Both the position numbers and the translations under genes were made by a program. This document shows positions 1-7,333 of a DNA stretch of 31,561 nucleotides, piece by piece (within the stretch, counting starts at the first letter, position 1; each line of letters starts with the position of its first letter). A model generated the notes under the pieces. It saw nothing but the letters and a program-made list of their open reading frames with translations. It had not been told where the DNA came from and did not search any database. This stretch comes from an uncultured Negativicutes bacterium (GTDB taxonomy: Bacteria > Bacillota > Negativicutes > Acidaminococcales > Acidaminococcaceae): assembly GCA_937926555.1 (NCBI GenBank), contig CALAZX010000098.1:1-31561 (forward strand), read 5' to 3'.

Positions 1-69
1 AATGTCCCGGAAGTTGTGAAAAAAGGATGGATATCCCATGGGTAACACCTTTTCTTCATATAGTTTTCA

Positions 70-98
70 TAGACAAGGAAAAATCTATTTGCTAAAAT
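70..98 (+). promoter_or_regulatory. sigma-A promoter of the glutamine synthetase gene
   Basis: A -35 element TAGACA (70-75) is separated by 17 bases from a -10 element TAAAAT (93-98). A TG dinucleotide one base upstream of the -10 makes it an extended -10 element. Transcription would start near 105, leaving a leader of about 120 bases. The 69 bases before it hold no gene that I can support. Confidence 0.6.
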
Positions 99-189
99 TG
101 AAAATGTAACATGAAATCCGGAACGTCCTGTGTGACGGGTTTCTGCTTTGAATAGGCAATAACGCAACTGTGTAAATGAGGGTGGAAGT

Positions 190-227
190 AAAGGAGGAGT
201 AGCGGCTACATGCCGCCGAAATCATGA
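190..227 (+). promoter_or_regulatory. strong ribosome binding site and five-codon leader cistron overlapping the glutamine synthetase start
   Basis: AAAGGAGGAG at 190-199 lies about 10 bases before an ATG at 210 that opens a five-codon frame (Met-Pro-Pro-Lys-Ser). Its TGA (225-227) overlaps the glutamine synthetase ATG (224-226) as ATGA. The synthetase ATG is about 24 bases from the Shine-Dalgarno sequence, too far for ordinary initiation, and its own frame has a stop at 200-202 with no alternative start between. Translation of the enzyme is therefore probably coupled to the mini-cistron. This is inferred from spacing only. Confidence 0.45.
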
Positions 228-2131
228 AAAAATCCGAACTGCTTTATGTGATCAAACCGTCTCAGCAACGCAAGGAAACACTGGTACAGCTTCTGTCTGA
301 CCACAAAGAGGTGAAATATGTTTCCCTGATGGGTGTGGATCTGGCAGGAAACGATACGGACGAGAAGATCCCTATCAACATTTTCCTGGACGATCTGGAC
401 ACCTTCCTGTACGGCAGCGCAGCTCAGACCGACGGTTCCTCCGTTGTTCTGCCCGGTATCGCCACACTGAACGACGCCCGTGTGGACATGGAAGTGGACC
501 GCGACGTGAACTGGTATGTGGACTACAACTACGAGCATATCGACGAGGAGACCGGCGTGATGGTGGGCACTCTGCGCCTGCCCTGTTTCCTCATCCACAA
601 CAACCGTTTCGTGGACTCCCGCTCCATCCTGAAAGCCACGCTGGACTATGTGGGCGACGAGCTGATGAAAATTCTGAAAGAGAACCCCAACCTGCCCGGT
701 CTGGAGCATCTGGACGTGGACGAGATCGAGAAGATCGAGTTCACCACCGCCACCGAGCTGGAGTTCTGGGTGAAATCCCCCCGGGAGCACTCTCCCATCG
801 AGGCGCTGTCCTCCTCCCAGGTGATGCAGGAGCAGTACTGGCAGCGTACCCGCGGCAATGTCCGCACCGCCCTGGAGCAGACCATCGAGATGCTGGAGCT
901 CTACGGCCTGGAGCCGGAGATGGGCCATAAGGAGTGCGGCGGCGTCAAAGGCCAGATCGACGAGAACGGCCATATGAGCCACATCAACGAGCAGCTGGAA
1001 GTGGACTGGCGCTTCAGCACCGGCCTGCAGACCGCTGACAACGAGATCCTGGCCCGTATCATCGTGAAAGAGATTTTCCGCCTGAACGGACTGGAGATCT
1101 CCTTCCAGGCCAAACCCATCCTGGGCGTGGCCGGCAGCGGCGAGCATACCCATGTGGGCATCGCCGCCAAGATGAAACACGGCAAGCCGGTGAACCTGTT
1201 CGCCCCCGGCGACATGCACGAGGACTTCCTGTCCACTATCGGCTACGGCGCGCTGATGGGCATCCTGAAGAACTACGAGGCCATCAACCCCTTCATCTCC
1301 GCCACCAACGACTCCTTCAACCGGCTGAAACCCGGTTTCGAGGCGCCGGTGTGCATCGTCACCTCCCTGGGCCTGTCCCCGGAGGTGCCTTCCCGTAACC
1401 GGACCATCCTGGCGGGCCTGATCAGGGATATCAACAACCCCCTGGCCACCCGCATCGAGATGCGCTCCCCCAACCCCTACACCAACACCTATATCGCCAT
1501 CGCCGCCTTCTACCTGGCAGCCCTGGACGGTATCAAGGCCTGTGTGGCTTCCGGCAAGTCCCTGAAAGAGCTGGAGAAGGACATCTCCAAGAAAGCCGGG
1601 GAGGAGAGCTTCTATCTGGAGAAGGACCGCATGTACCGCACCGAGGACGACGTGTTCGAGGACTTCTCCGAGGAGGAGCGGATCAAGCTGTTCGGCAAGC
1701 ATCCCTCTACCGTATGGGAGAACATCTGCGGCTGGGAGCAGTTCCCGGAGAAGAAGGCTGTCCTCATGGAAGGGGACATCTTCAACGACCTGATCCTCCA
1801 TTCCTTCGCGGAAGGCGCCATGATCCGCTGGAAGACGGAGCTGCTGAACCGCCTCATCCCGGAAGTGCGGGAGACGGTGATGAACTGCCGCTGCCTGCAT
1901 GACGAGAACAACGGCACGGTATACGACAACATGGCCTGGCAGAAAGTACAGGACGTGCGGGTGAAACTGGCGAAAGACGCCATCCGCAAATCCAGCATCT
2001 TCAGCCAGATCCGGAAAGCCATCGAGAAGGGCGACTACAACAAGGCCTCCGACAAGTTCCTGGAGATGCAGGAGCTGCAGGCCCGTCTGCTGAAGCTCTA
2101 CCATGACTACCAGGTGAACATCATCGACTGA
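224..2131 (+). CDS. glnA: glutamine synthetase, long clostridial type
   Basis: ATP-dependent ligation of ammonia to glutamate, the entry point of nitrogen assimilation in the cytoplasm. The 635-residue protein is longer than GlnA type I (about 450) and shorter than GlnN type III (about 700). It matches the roughly 630-residue class seen in Clostridia and Negativicutes. Visible family signatures are KPILGVAGSGEHTHVGI, the glutamate and metal-binding core with its His residues, and an NRTIL...RIEMRSPNPYTNTYIAIAA segment equivalent to the ATP and glutamate binding motif near the end of the catalytic domain. A C-terminal helical extension follows, as usual in this class. The gene is monocistronic, with a promoter at 70-98 and a terminator at 2226-2260. 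No regulator gene of the GlnR or GlnB type is nearby. Initiation appears coupled to a leader mini-cistron. The family call is firm; the symbol is by function. Confidence 0.93.
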   Translation: MKKSELLYVIKPSQQRKETLVQLLSDHKEVKYVSLMGVDLAGNDTDEKIPINIFLDDLDTFLYGSAAQTDGSSVVLPGIATLNDARVDMEVDRDVNWYVDYNYEHIDEETGVMVGTLRLPCFLIHNNRFVDSRSILKATLDYVGDELMKILKENPNLPGLEHLDVDEIEKIEFTTATELEFWVKSPREHSPIEALSSSQVMQEQYWQRTRGNVRTALEQTIEMLELYGLEPEMGHKECGGVKGQIDENGHMSHINEQLEVDWRFSTGLQTADNEILARIIVKEIFRLNGLEISFQAKPILGVAGSGEHTHVGIAAKMKHGKPVNLFAPGDMHEDFLSTIGYGALMGILKNYEAINPFISATNDSFNRLKPGFEAPVCIVTSLGLSPEVPSRNRTILAGLIRDINNPLATRIEMRSPNPYTNTYIAIAAFYLAALDGIKACVASGKSLKELEKDISKKAGEESFYLEKDRMYRTEDDVFEDFSEEERIKLFGKHPSTVWENICGWEQFPEKKAVLMEGDIFNDLILHSFAEGAMIRWKTELLNRLIPEVRETVMNCRCLHDENNGTVYDNMAWQKVQDVRVKLAKDAIRKSSIFSQIRKAIEKGDYNKASDKFLEMQELQARLLKLYHDYQVNIID

Positions 2132-2225
2132 CCGGAAGGGAAAAAGATTTTTGACCCGGCAGTCAGAGAATGAGGAAAGATAAACGGCTAGCTGTTCAGT
2201 GGGATAAACGGCATGGCCATGGGGA

Positions 2226-2260
2226 AAGCGGTGTTCCAAGGAGCGCCGCTTTTCTTCTTT
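2226..2260 (+). terminator. intrinsic terminator of the glutamine synthetase gene
   Basis: The arms AAGCGG (2226-2231) and CCGCTT (2246-2251) enclose further pairing that includes G-U pairs. The hairpin is followed by a T-rich tract, TTTTCTTCTTTT. It lies about 95 bases after the stop codon. Confidence 0.75.
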
Positions 2261-2307
2261 TGACTTACGGAATGTGAAACGTTTGTGAAGTTATTGTAAA
2301 GAAATTA

Positions 2308-2336
2308 TTGTGAAATATGTATAGTTGTGGTAAAAT
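2308..2336 (+). promoter_or_regulatory. extended -10 promoter of the acyl-CoA dehydrogenase gene
   Basis: TTGTGA (2308-2313), a 17-base spacer, then TAAAAT (2331-2336) preceded by TGG, which gives an extended -10. The leader to the ATG at 2402 is about 60 bases and ends in AGGAGG (about 2391). Confidence 0.65.
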
Positions 2337-2401
2337 ATCGAAAGTATGATTGGAAAATCTCAAAGGTAAATATAGTATTACCATGATTTAGGAGGATAAC
2401 A

Positions 2402-3541
2402 ATGAATTTTGCTTTGAACGAAGAACAATTGGAACTGCAGCAGATGGTACGGGAGTTCGTACAGCAGGATATCGCTCCCATTGCAGGAGAATTAGACGAG
2501 GAAAATCACACCAGACCCGAGCTGTTCAAGACGGCGCACGAGATGGGTCTGCTGAACGTTATCGTTCCTGAAGAATATGGCGGACTGGGACTGGACAGCG
2601 TGACCGTGGCCATGATGTACGAGGAGCTGGGCAGAGGCTGTGCCGGCGTGGCAACCTCCATGGCGGCAAACTCCCTGGCTACCGCACCGGTTCTGCTGGC
2701 AGGCAATGAGGAGCAGAAACAGAGATGGTGCGACGTGCTGAACAACGGCGGTCTGGCGGCTTTCGCCCTGACCGAACCCGGCGCAGGCTCCGATGCCGGC
2801 GGCGTGGCTACCCGTGCCGTTCATGACAAGGAGAACAAGACCTACACCCTGAACGGTACCAAGGCGTTCATCACCAACGGTGGCATCGCCGATATTTACC
2901 TGGTATTCGCCAACACCAGAAAAGACGGCGGCATCCGTGGCCTCACCGCGTTCATCGTGGAGAAGGGCACCCCCGGCTTCAAAGTGGGCAAAAAAGAGAA
3001 CAAGATGGGCATCCGCCCCTCCAATACAACCGAGCTGATCCTGGAAGACGTTGTGATTCCGGAAAGCAACCGTGTAGGCCGTGAAGGCCAGGGCTTCCGC
3101 ATCGCCATGCAGACCCTGGATTCCGCACGTCCCTTCGTGGGCGCCGTTGCGGTAGGTCTGGCGCAGGCAGCGCTGGACGAGGCTGTGGCTTACGCCAAAG
3201 AGAGAAAGCAGTTCGGCCAGCCGATCGCTTCCTTCGAGATGATCCAGAGCATGGTGGCCGACATGGCCATGAAGATCGAGGCTTCCCGCCTGCTGGTTTA
3301 CCAGGCATGCTGCATGCGTGACCAGGGCGTTCCCTTCACCAAGGAGGCCGCCATGGCGAAATGCTTCGCTGCGGACACCGCGATGGAAGTTACCACCGAC
3401 GCCATCCAGATCATGGGCGGCTACGGCTACTCCAAAGAGTACTCCGCCGAGAAACGGATGCGCGACGCCAAGATCATGCAGATCTACGAAGGCACCAACC
3501 AGATCCAGCGTCTGGTCATCGCCAACAAAGTGATGTACTGA
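2402..3541 (+). CDS. acyl-CoA dehydrogenase, butyryl-CoA dehydrogenase-like
   Basis: FAD-dependent alpha,beta-desaturation of a short-chain acyl-CoA. In anaerobic fermenters the close homologues work in the reductive direction (crotonyl-CoA to butyryl-CoA) with EtfAB. The protein has 379 residues, the family length. ALTEPGAGSDAGG, near residue 121, is the first acyl-CoA dehydrogenase signature and contacts FAD and substrate. YEGTNQIQR near the C terminus carries Glu363, aligned with the catalytic base of short- and medium-chain enzymes. QIMGGYGYSKEY is the second signature. No etfAB, thiolase or crotonase gene is adjacent; the gene stands alone between its own promoter and terminator. Exact substrate chain length cannot be read from sequence, so I leave the symbol blank; bcd is the most likely assignment. 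Confidence 0.93.
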   Translation: MNFALNEEQLELQQMVREFVQQDIAPIAGELDEENHTRPELFKTAHEMGLLNVIVPEEYGGLGLDSVTVAMMYEELGRGCAGVATSMAANSLATAPVLLAGNEEQKQRWCDVLNNGGLAAFALTEPGAGSDAGGVATRAVHDKENKTYTLNGTKAFITNGGIADIYLVFANTRKDGGIRGLTAFIVEKGTPGFKVGKKENKMGIRPSNTTELILEDVVIPESNRVGREGQGFRIAMQTLDSARPFVGAVAVGLAQAALDEAVAYAKERKQFGQPIASFEMIQSMVADMAMKIEASRLLVYQACCMRDQGVPFTKEAAMAKCFAADTAMEVTTDAIQIMGGYGYSKEYSAEKRMRDAKIMQIYEGTNQIQRLVIANKVMY

Positions 3542-3560
3542 TTCTCGTGAAGACACAATA

Positions 3561-3590
3561 CCCCACTGCTGACAAGGCGGTGGGGTTTTT
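3561..3590 (+). terminator. intrinsic terminator of the acyl-CoA dehydrogenase gene
   Basis: CCCCACTGC (3561-3569) pairs with GCGGTGGGG (3577-3585), including one G-U pair, around a 7-base loop. Five T residues follow. It begins 20 bases after the stop codon and overlaps the -35 region of the next promoter. Confidence 0.85.
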
Positions 3591-3598
3591 GTTATAAT
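3569..3598 (+). promoter_or_regulatory. promoter of the lspA-rluD-pyrR unit, overlapping the preceding terminator
   Basis: A perfect TATAAT lies at 3593-3598. The best -35 is CTGACA (3569-3574), 18 bases upstream, inside the loop of the acyl-CoA dehydrogenase terminator hairpin. The -10 is convincing; the -35 is one base off consensus. Confidence 0.55.
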
Positions 3599-3664
3599 GG
3601 ATGGAAAAGAAAAAGAGTGGCGGCCGTGATTTCCGCGGCTGTCCGGAAAAGCGGAGGCTGATTT

Positions 3665-4111
3665 ATGATACTGATCTGGCTGCCGGTTCTGGTGGTTGTG
3701 CTGGACCGGCTCACCAAGTGGATTGTCACCACCCATATGCGTCTTCATGAGAGCATCCCGGTGATCGAGGAAGTGTTCCATATCACCTATATCCTCAACC
3801 CGGGAGCGGCTTTCGGCATCCTGGCCCATAACCGCTGGTTTTTCCTGCTGGTAGGGGCGCTGGTGCTGGTTGTGGCCGCCGTGTTCGCCCGCCAGATCCT
3901 GGAGGAGGACCGCTGGATCCAGGCGGGGACGGGACTGTTCCTGGGCGGCACCATCGGAAATCTGTGGGACAGGCTGGTGGACGGGAAAGTCATCGACATG
4001 TTCGATTTCCGCATCTGGCCTGTGTTCAATGTGGCGGATATCGCCATCTGTGTAGGAGTGGGTTGTATTTTATGGAGCGTTTTGAGAACGGAAATGAGAA
4101 AAAAGAAATAA
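3665..4111 (+). CDS. lspA: lipoprotein signal peptidase (signal peptidase II)
   Basis: Membrane aspartyl protease that removes signal peptides from diacylglyceryl-modified prolipoproteins. It has 148 residues, within the 145-170 range of the family. There are four hydrophobic segments. The conserved blocks are NPGAAFGIL (about residues 45-53), GGTIGNLWDRL (catalytic Asp in WDRL) and FNVADIAI (second catalytic Asp). GGAGG at 3653-3657 with a 7-base spacer fixes the ATG at 3665. The gene leads a unit with rluD and pyrR, the order known from Bacillus subtilis. Its 3' end overlaps the upstream candidate start of rluD by 40 bases. Confidence 0.95.
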   Translation: MILIWLPVLVVVLDRLTKWIVTTHMRLHESIPVIEEVFHITYILNPGAAFGILAHNRWFFLLVGALVLVVAAVFARQILEEDRWIQAGTGLFLGGTIGNLWDRLVDGKVIDMFDFRIWPVFNVADIAICVGVGCILWSVLRTEMRKKK

Positions 4112-5172
4112 AGACAGGAGCCGCCTCTCTGACCGAGGCGGAACTGGCTGCGCTGCGGGACGCGGCGGATACGGAGGATGAGGCTCTGGACGGCAGCGAT
4201 GACGACGGCGGGGCCGATGGGACCGGTGCCGGCAATGCCGTTTCCGGAGGACCTGTGGTACGGGAAGTCCCCGCCACGGCGGAGGACGCCGGACGGCGGC
4301 TGGACGTGTTCCTGGCGGAGCGGCTGGAGGAGAGCCGTTCCCGGATGCAGGGGATCCTGGGCCAGGGGAAGGTGCTGAAAGGCGGCCGACCCATGAAGGC
4401 CAACTACAAGGTGAAGGCGGGGGACAGCTTCCTGGTGGAACTGCCCGATCCGGAGCCGGAGGAGCCGCAGCCGGAGGACATCCCCCTGGACATTCTTTAC
4501 GAGGATGAGGACCTGCTGGTGCTGAACAAGGCGCGGGGCATGGTGGTCCATCCCGCCCCCGGCCATATGCACGGCACCCTGGTGAACGCCCTGCTGCACC
4601 ACTGCGGGGAGCATCTCTCCACGGTGGGCGGGGCCTTCCGTCCCGGCATCCTGCACCGGCTGGACAAGGACACCAGCGGCGTGATGATGGTGGCAAAGAA
4701 CGACGCGGCCCATCTGTCGCTGGCCCGCCAGATCCAGTCCAAGACCGCCCGCCGGAGCTACCTGGCGGTAGTCCGGGGCAACGTGAAAGAGGACAGCGGC
4801 CGGATCGAGACGCTGCTGGCCCGGGACAAGAGAGAACGGAAACGGATGGCTGTGGTGGAGGAGGATGGCCGTGACGCCATCACCGGCTACACGGTGCTGG
4901 AGCGGTTCGGCCGCTTCACCCTGGTGCGCTGCGACCTGGAGACGGGACGGACCCATCAGATCAGGGTCCACATGCAGTATCTGGGGAATCCTGTAGTGGG
5001 GGATCCCAAGTACTCCCCCCAGAAGGAGCCTTTCGCCATCAAAGGGCAGGCCCTGCATTCCCATACACTGGACCTGCTCCATCCCCGGACCGGGGAGGCG
5101 CTGCATTTCGAGGCGCCGGTGCCGGCGGACATGGCGAAGATCATCACCCGGCTCCATCACCATCAGTTCTGA
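4072..5172 (+). CDS. rluD: RluD-family 23S rRNA pseudouridine synthase
   Basis: Isomerises specific uridines of large-subunit rRNA to pseudouridine. From 4072 it encodes 366 residues. An S4 RNA-binding domain (RRLDVFLAERL) is followed by the catalytic domain, whose HRLDKDTSGVMMVAK motif carries the catalytic Asp. TGRTHQIRVH is the later RluA-family signature. Two starts compete. ATG 4072 lies inside lspA with AGGAG at 4053-4057, a 14-base spacer, and adds about 61 residues rich in Asp, Glu, Ala and Gly. GTG 4255 has GGAGG at 4246-4250, a 4-base spacer, and gives 305 residues, the usual family length. The acidic stretch has coding-like codon use, so I report the longer form and flag the choice. 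The family is certain; the modified uridine is not known. Confidence 0.9.
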   Translation: MERFENGNEKKEIKTGAASLTEAELAALRDAADTEDEALDGSDDDGGADGTGAGNAVSGGPVVREVPATAEDAGRRLDVFLAERLEESRSRMQGILGQGKVLKGGRPMKANYKVKAGDSFLVELPDPEPEEPQPEDIPLDILYEDEDLLVLNKARGMVVHPAPGHMHGTLVNALLHHCGEHLSTVGGAFRPGILHRLDKDTSGVMMVAKNDAAHLSLARQIQSKTARRSYLAVVRGNVKEDSGRIETLLARDKRERKRMAVVEEDGRDAITGYTVLERFGRFTLVRCDLETGRTHQIRVHMQYLGNPVVGDPKYSPQKEPFAIKGQALHSHTLDLLHPRTGEALHFEAPVPADMAKIITRLHHHQF

Positions 5173-5278
5173 GAGGGAAATATGCAGTCCTGACAGGGCT
5201 GGAAGCGATAAAGACATACAGGCATTGAATGTCTGGGTGACATAAAGATATGACAAGAAAAGAGGAAAAGGTGCGGCA

Positions 5279-5875
5279 ATGAGAAAAGGCAAGGATATGA
5301 AAGAGACGGAAAAGGTGGCTATTGTGCCGGAAGGCAGACGTGAGATCATGGACGGCGACGCCATCCGCCGGGCGCTGACCCGTATCTCCCATGAGATCAT
5401 CGAGCGGAACAAGGGCGTGGAGGACGTGCTGCTGGTGGGCATCTGCCGCCGGGGCTTCCCCCTGGCCCAGCGTATCGCGGCGCTGATCGAGAAGTTCGAG
5501 GGCGTGAAGGTGCCGGTGGGGTCCCTGGACATCACCCTGTACCGGGACGACTTGACCAGTCTGGGTTACAATCCGGTGATCCACGGTACCCGGATCGATT
5601 TCGAGATGACGGACAAGACCGTGGTGCTGGTGGATGACGTGCTCTATACGGGCCGCACCATCCGTGCGGCGCTGGACGCCATCATCGACCTGGGCCGGCC
5701 CAAGGCCATCCAGCTGGCGGTGCTCATCGACAGAGGTCACCGGGAGCTGCCTATCCGGGCCGACTATGCGGGCAAGAACGTGCCCACCTCCCATCTGGAG
5801 AACGTGCTGGTCCTGCTGGACGAGTACGACGGACGGGACGGTGTGGAACTGGGGAGAGTCGCCGAGGAGGGATGA
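5279..5875 (+). CDS. pyrR: PyrR bifunctional regulator / uracil phosphoribosyltransferase
   Basis: In Bacillus, PyrR binds pyr mRNA in response to UMP/UTP to attenuate transcription, and has weak uracil phosphoribosyltransferase activity. The 198-residue protein has the PRPP-binding motif VVLVDDVLYTGRTIRAA, the RRGFPLAQRI block and the SLDITLYRDDL block, all typical of PyrR. The first six residues before Met7 (ATG 5297) may not be translated; the ATG at 5279 has a loosely placed AGAGGAAAAGG upstream. No pyr biosynthetic gene follows and I find no PyrR-binding anti-antiterminator in the 106 bases before it. Any targets would lie elsewhere. The next gene starts 3 bases after the stop. Confidence 0.94.
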   Translation: MRKGKDMKETEKVAIVPEGRREIMDGDAIRRALTRISHEIIERNKGVEDVLLVGICRRGFPLAQRIAALIEKFEGVKVPVGSLDITLYRDDLTSLGYNPVIHGTRIDFEMTDKTVVLVDDVLYTGRTIRAALDAIIDLGRPKAIQLAVLIDRGHRELPIRADYAGKNVPTSHLENVLVLLDEYDGRDGVELGRVAEEG

Positions 5876-5878
5876 TCC

Positions 5879-6514
5879 GTGAATCCGAGACAGCGGCAGT
5901 ATGACAAACTGGGGGAGACCCTGGTGAAAAAACTGGAGCAGCGGGGCTACGAGGCCTGCTACTGCGCCACCCGGGAGGAGGCTCTGGCGAAGGCCAAGGC
6001 GCTGATCCCCGAGGACCATGTGGTGTCCTGGGGCGGCAGCGCCACCATGGCGGAGACCGGCATCCTGGACTATGTGCGGAAAAACCGCCGCTGCATCGAC
6101 CGTGACACCGGTACCACGCCGGAGGAGCGGCAGGAGCTGATGCGCAAGGGGCTGCTCTGCGACACCTATCTCATGAGCGCCAACGCCATCAGCTGCCAGG
6201 GGGAGATTGTGAACATCGACGGCAACGGCAACCGCTGCGCCGCCATGATCTTCGGACCACGCCAGGTGATCCTGGTGGCGGGCATGAACAAGGTCACCCG
6301 TGACCTGCCCTCGGCCCTGGCACGGGCCAGGAGCACCGCGGCGACCATCAATATCCGGCGGTTCCCCGCGGCGAAGACGCCCTGCCAGGCCACCGGCATC
6401 TGCGGCGACTGCCTGGCGCCGGACTCCATCTGCAACTATGTGGTGGTGACCCGCCGCTGCAATCCCACCGAGAAGATCAAGGTGATTCTGGTGGGGGAGG
6501 ACCTGGGTTTCTGA
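5879..6514 (+). CDS. LUD-domain protein (LutC / lactate-utilisation-like), unknown substrate
   Basis: A 211-residue protein of the LUD (DUF162) superfamily, whose best-known members LutB and LutC take part in L-lactate oxidation. Visible family blocks are VSWGGSATMAETGI (about residues 49-62), an LMSANAISCQGEIVNIDG segment, and MIFGPRQVILVAG. Near the C terminus, Cys residues in CQATGICGDCLAPDSIC form a cluster that could bind metal or an iron-sulfur centre; this is inference. The start is GTG 5879, with GGAGGG in the end of pyrR about 8 bases upstream, so translation is probably coupled to pyrR. No lutA or lutB neighbour is present, so a role in lactate use is not supported by context. Many anaerobes encode stand-alone relatives annotated only as lactate utilization protein. 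Confidence 0.85.
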   Translation: MNPRQRQYDKLGETLVKKLEQRGYEACYCATREEALAKAKALIPEDHVVSWGGSATMAETGILDYVRKNRRCIDRDTGTTPEERQELMRKGLLCDTYLMSANAISCQGEIVNIDGNGNRCAAMIFGPRQVILVAGMNKVTRDLPSALARARSTAATINIRRFPAAKTPCQATGICGDCLAPDSICNYVVVTRRCNPTEKIKVILVGEDLGF

Positions 6515-6567
6515 GAAATCCGGAAGCAGGCGTGAATCCGCCACCCAGGTGTGAAAAAGCTGTGAAC

Positions 6568-6591
6568 CGGGGGAAGAAGGACAGACCCCCG
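6568..6591 (+). other. GC-rich hairpin after the LUD gene
   Basis: CGGGGG (6568-6573) pairs with CCCCCG (6586-6591) around a 12-base loop. No T tract follows, so it is at best a weak terminator. It overlaps the expected -35 position of the next promoter. Confidence 0.4.
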
Positions 6592-6602
6592 TTATCCATA
6601 TG

Positions 6603-6611
6603 TGGTATAAT
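6603..6611 (+). promoter_or_regulatory. extended -10 promoter of the secreted-protein gene
   Basis: TGGTATAAT is a perfect extended -10 element (TATAAT at 6606-6611). No convincing -35 lies 16-18 bases upstream. The same arrangement is seen before recD2 (7976-7984). Confidence 0.55.
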
Positions 6612-6680
6612 CAGAAGGTAAACATGATGCCCCCGGATCCGCCAGATTCCCGGGGAGCTGTGAAATCAGGAGGTAGCAGA

Positions 6681-7136
6681 ATGAGAAAAGCACGGAGTTT
6701 TCTTCTTGTAATTTTGACATTGGTCCTGACCTGCATGTCCGTGGTGGCCTTCGCCGCCGCTGACGAGCGCAACCCCTTCAAGGGCGTGTACAAGGCACAG
6801 GCACAGGAGCTGCGCCAGCCCGGCACGGCGAAACTGGTGTACCTGGTGATGGACCGGGACCGGAATCCCATCCCCGGCGCCACCATGATCTACAACACCA
6901 CCAAGGCCCACGGCCTGAAAGCGGTCAGCGACGAGAAAGGCATGATCGTGTTCAACGTGAAGGCCTCGGACCTCTTCTACATCCGCCAGATTGTCTATGA
7001 CAGACAGATCCTGCCCATCACCGGCAGCGACCTGATCAACAATGTGGAGAAGATGGATGTGCGCAAGGGCATGGTGATCTGGAACTGCATCGTGAAATAC
7101 GGCGATGCGGCCTTCATGAGCTACCGCGGCGATTGA
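6681..7136 (+). CDS. small secreted protein with a carboxypeptidase-regulatory-like beta-sandwich
   Basis: I do not recognise a named family. The start is ATG 6681, preceded by AGGAGG at about 6669; upstream in-frame starts lack a ribosome site. The 151-residue product begins with a clear signal peptide: basic MRKAR, a hydrophobic core to about residue 22, and a likely cleavage after AFA near residue 26. The mature part contains DRDRNPIPGATMIYNT and a later DEKGMIVFNV strand. This is the pattern of carboxypeptidase-regulatory or transthyretin-like folds, in which a variable loop is followed by a Thr/Asp-x-x-Gly turn. There is no LPXTG, lipobox or membrane anchor, so it is probably periplasmic or extracellular. 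It has its own promoter and ends at a bidirectional terminator shared with the convergent gene. Confidence 0.72.
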   Translation: MRKARSFLLVILTLVLTCMSVVAFAAADERNPFKGVYKAQAQELRQPGTAKLVYLVMDRDRNPIPGATMIYNTTKAHGLKAVSDEKGMIVFNVKASDLFYIRQIVYDRQILPITGSDLINNVEKMDVRKGMVIWNCIVKYGDAAFMSYRGD

Positions 7137-7272
7137 CAGGGTCGGTTCCGCAGCACACTGACAACCGCCATACACAGGTCCGCCCGCTGACGGGCACCGG
7201 ACAGGGACAGCCATCGGAGGATGGCCGTATTTTACCGCGGAGTATGGGCGGTGACAGCTGAAAATGGACATA

Positions 7273-7305
7273 AAAAAGGACGGTGCCTGGGGCATCGTCC
7301 TTTTT
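7273..7305. terminator. bidirectional intrinsic terminator between convergent genes
   Basis: A near-perfect inverted repeat: AAAAAGGACG plus TGCC pair with GGCA plus CGTCCTTTTT around a 3-base loop, with one mismatch. It has T tracts on both strands, so it can serve the secreted-protein gene on + and the AdoMet-decarboxylase-like gene on -. Confidence 0.9.
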
Positions 7306-7333
7306 GGTATATCGGTATATGAATCTGTTCTGC

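Noticed and set aside
1..69. Possible terminator or gene end at the left edge
   Set aside because: AAAAGG and CCTTTT arms are short and poorly supported, and no coding frame leads into them.
206..2239. Long open frame on the - strand across the whole glutamine synthetase gene
   Set aside because: It mirrors a gene with strong family matches. Long antisense frames are expected from GC-rich codon use, and the translation has no recognisable domain and no ribosome site.
5173..5278. PyrR-regulated attenuator before pyrR
   Set aside because: No conserved PyrR-binding loop and no terminator with a T run in the gap.
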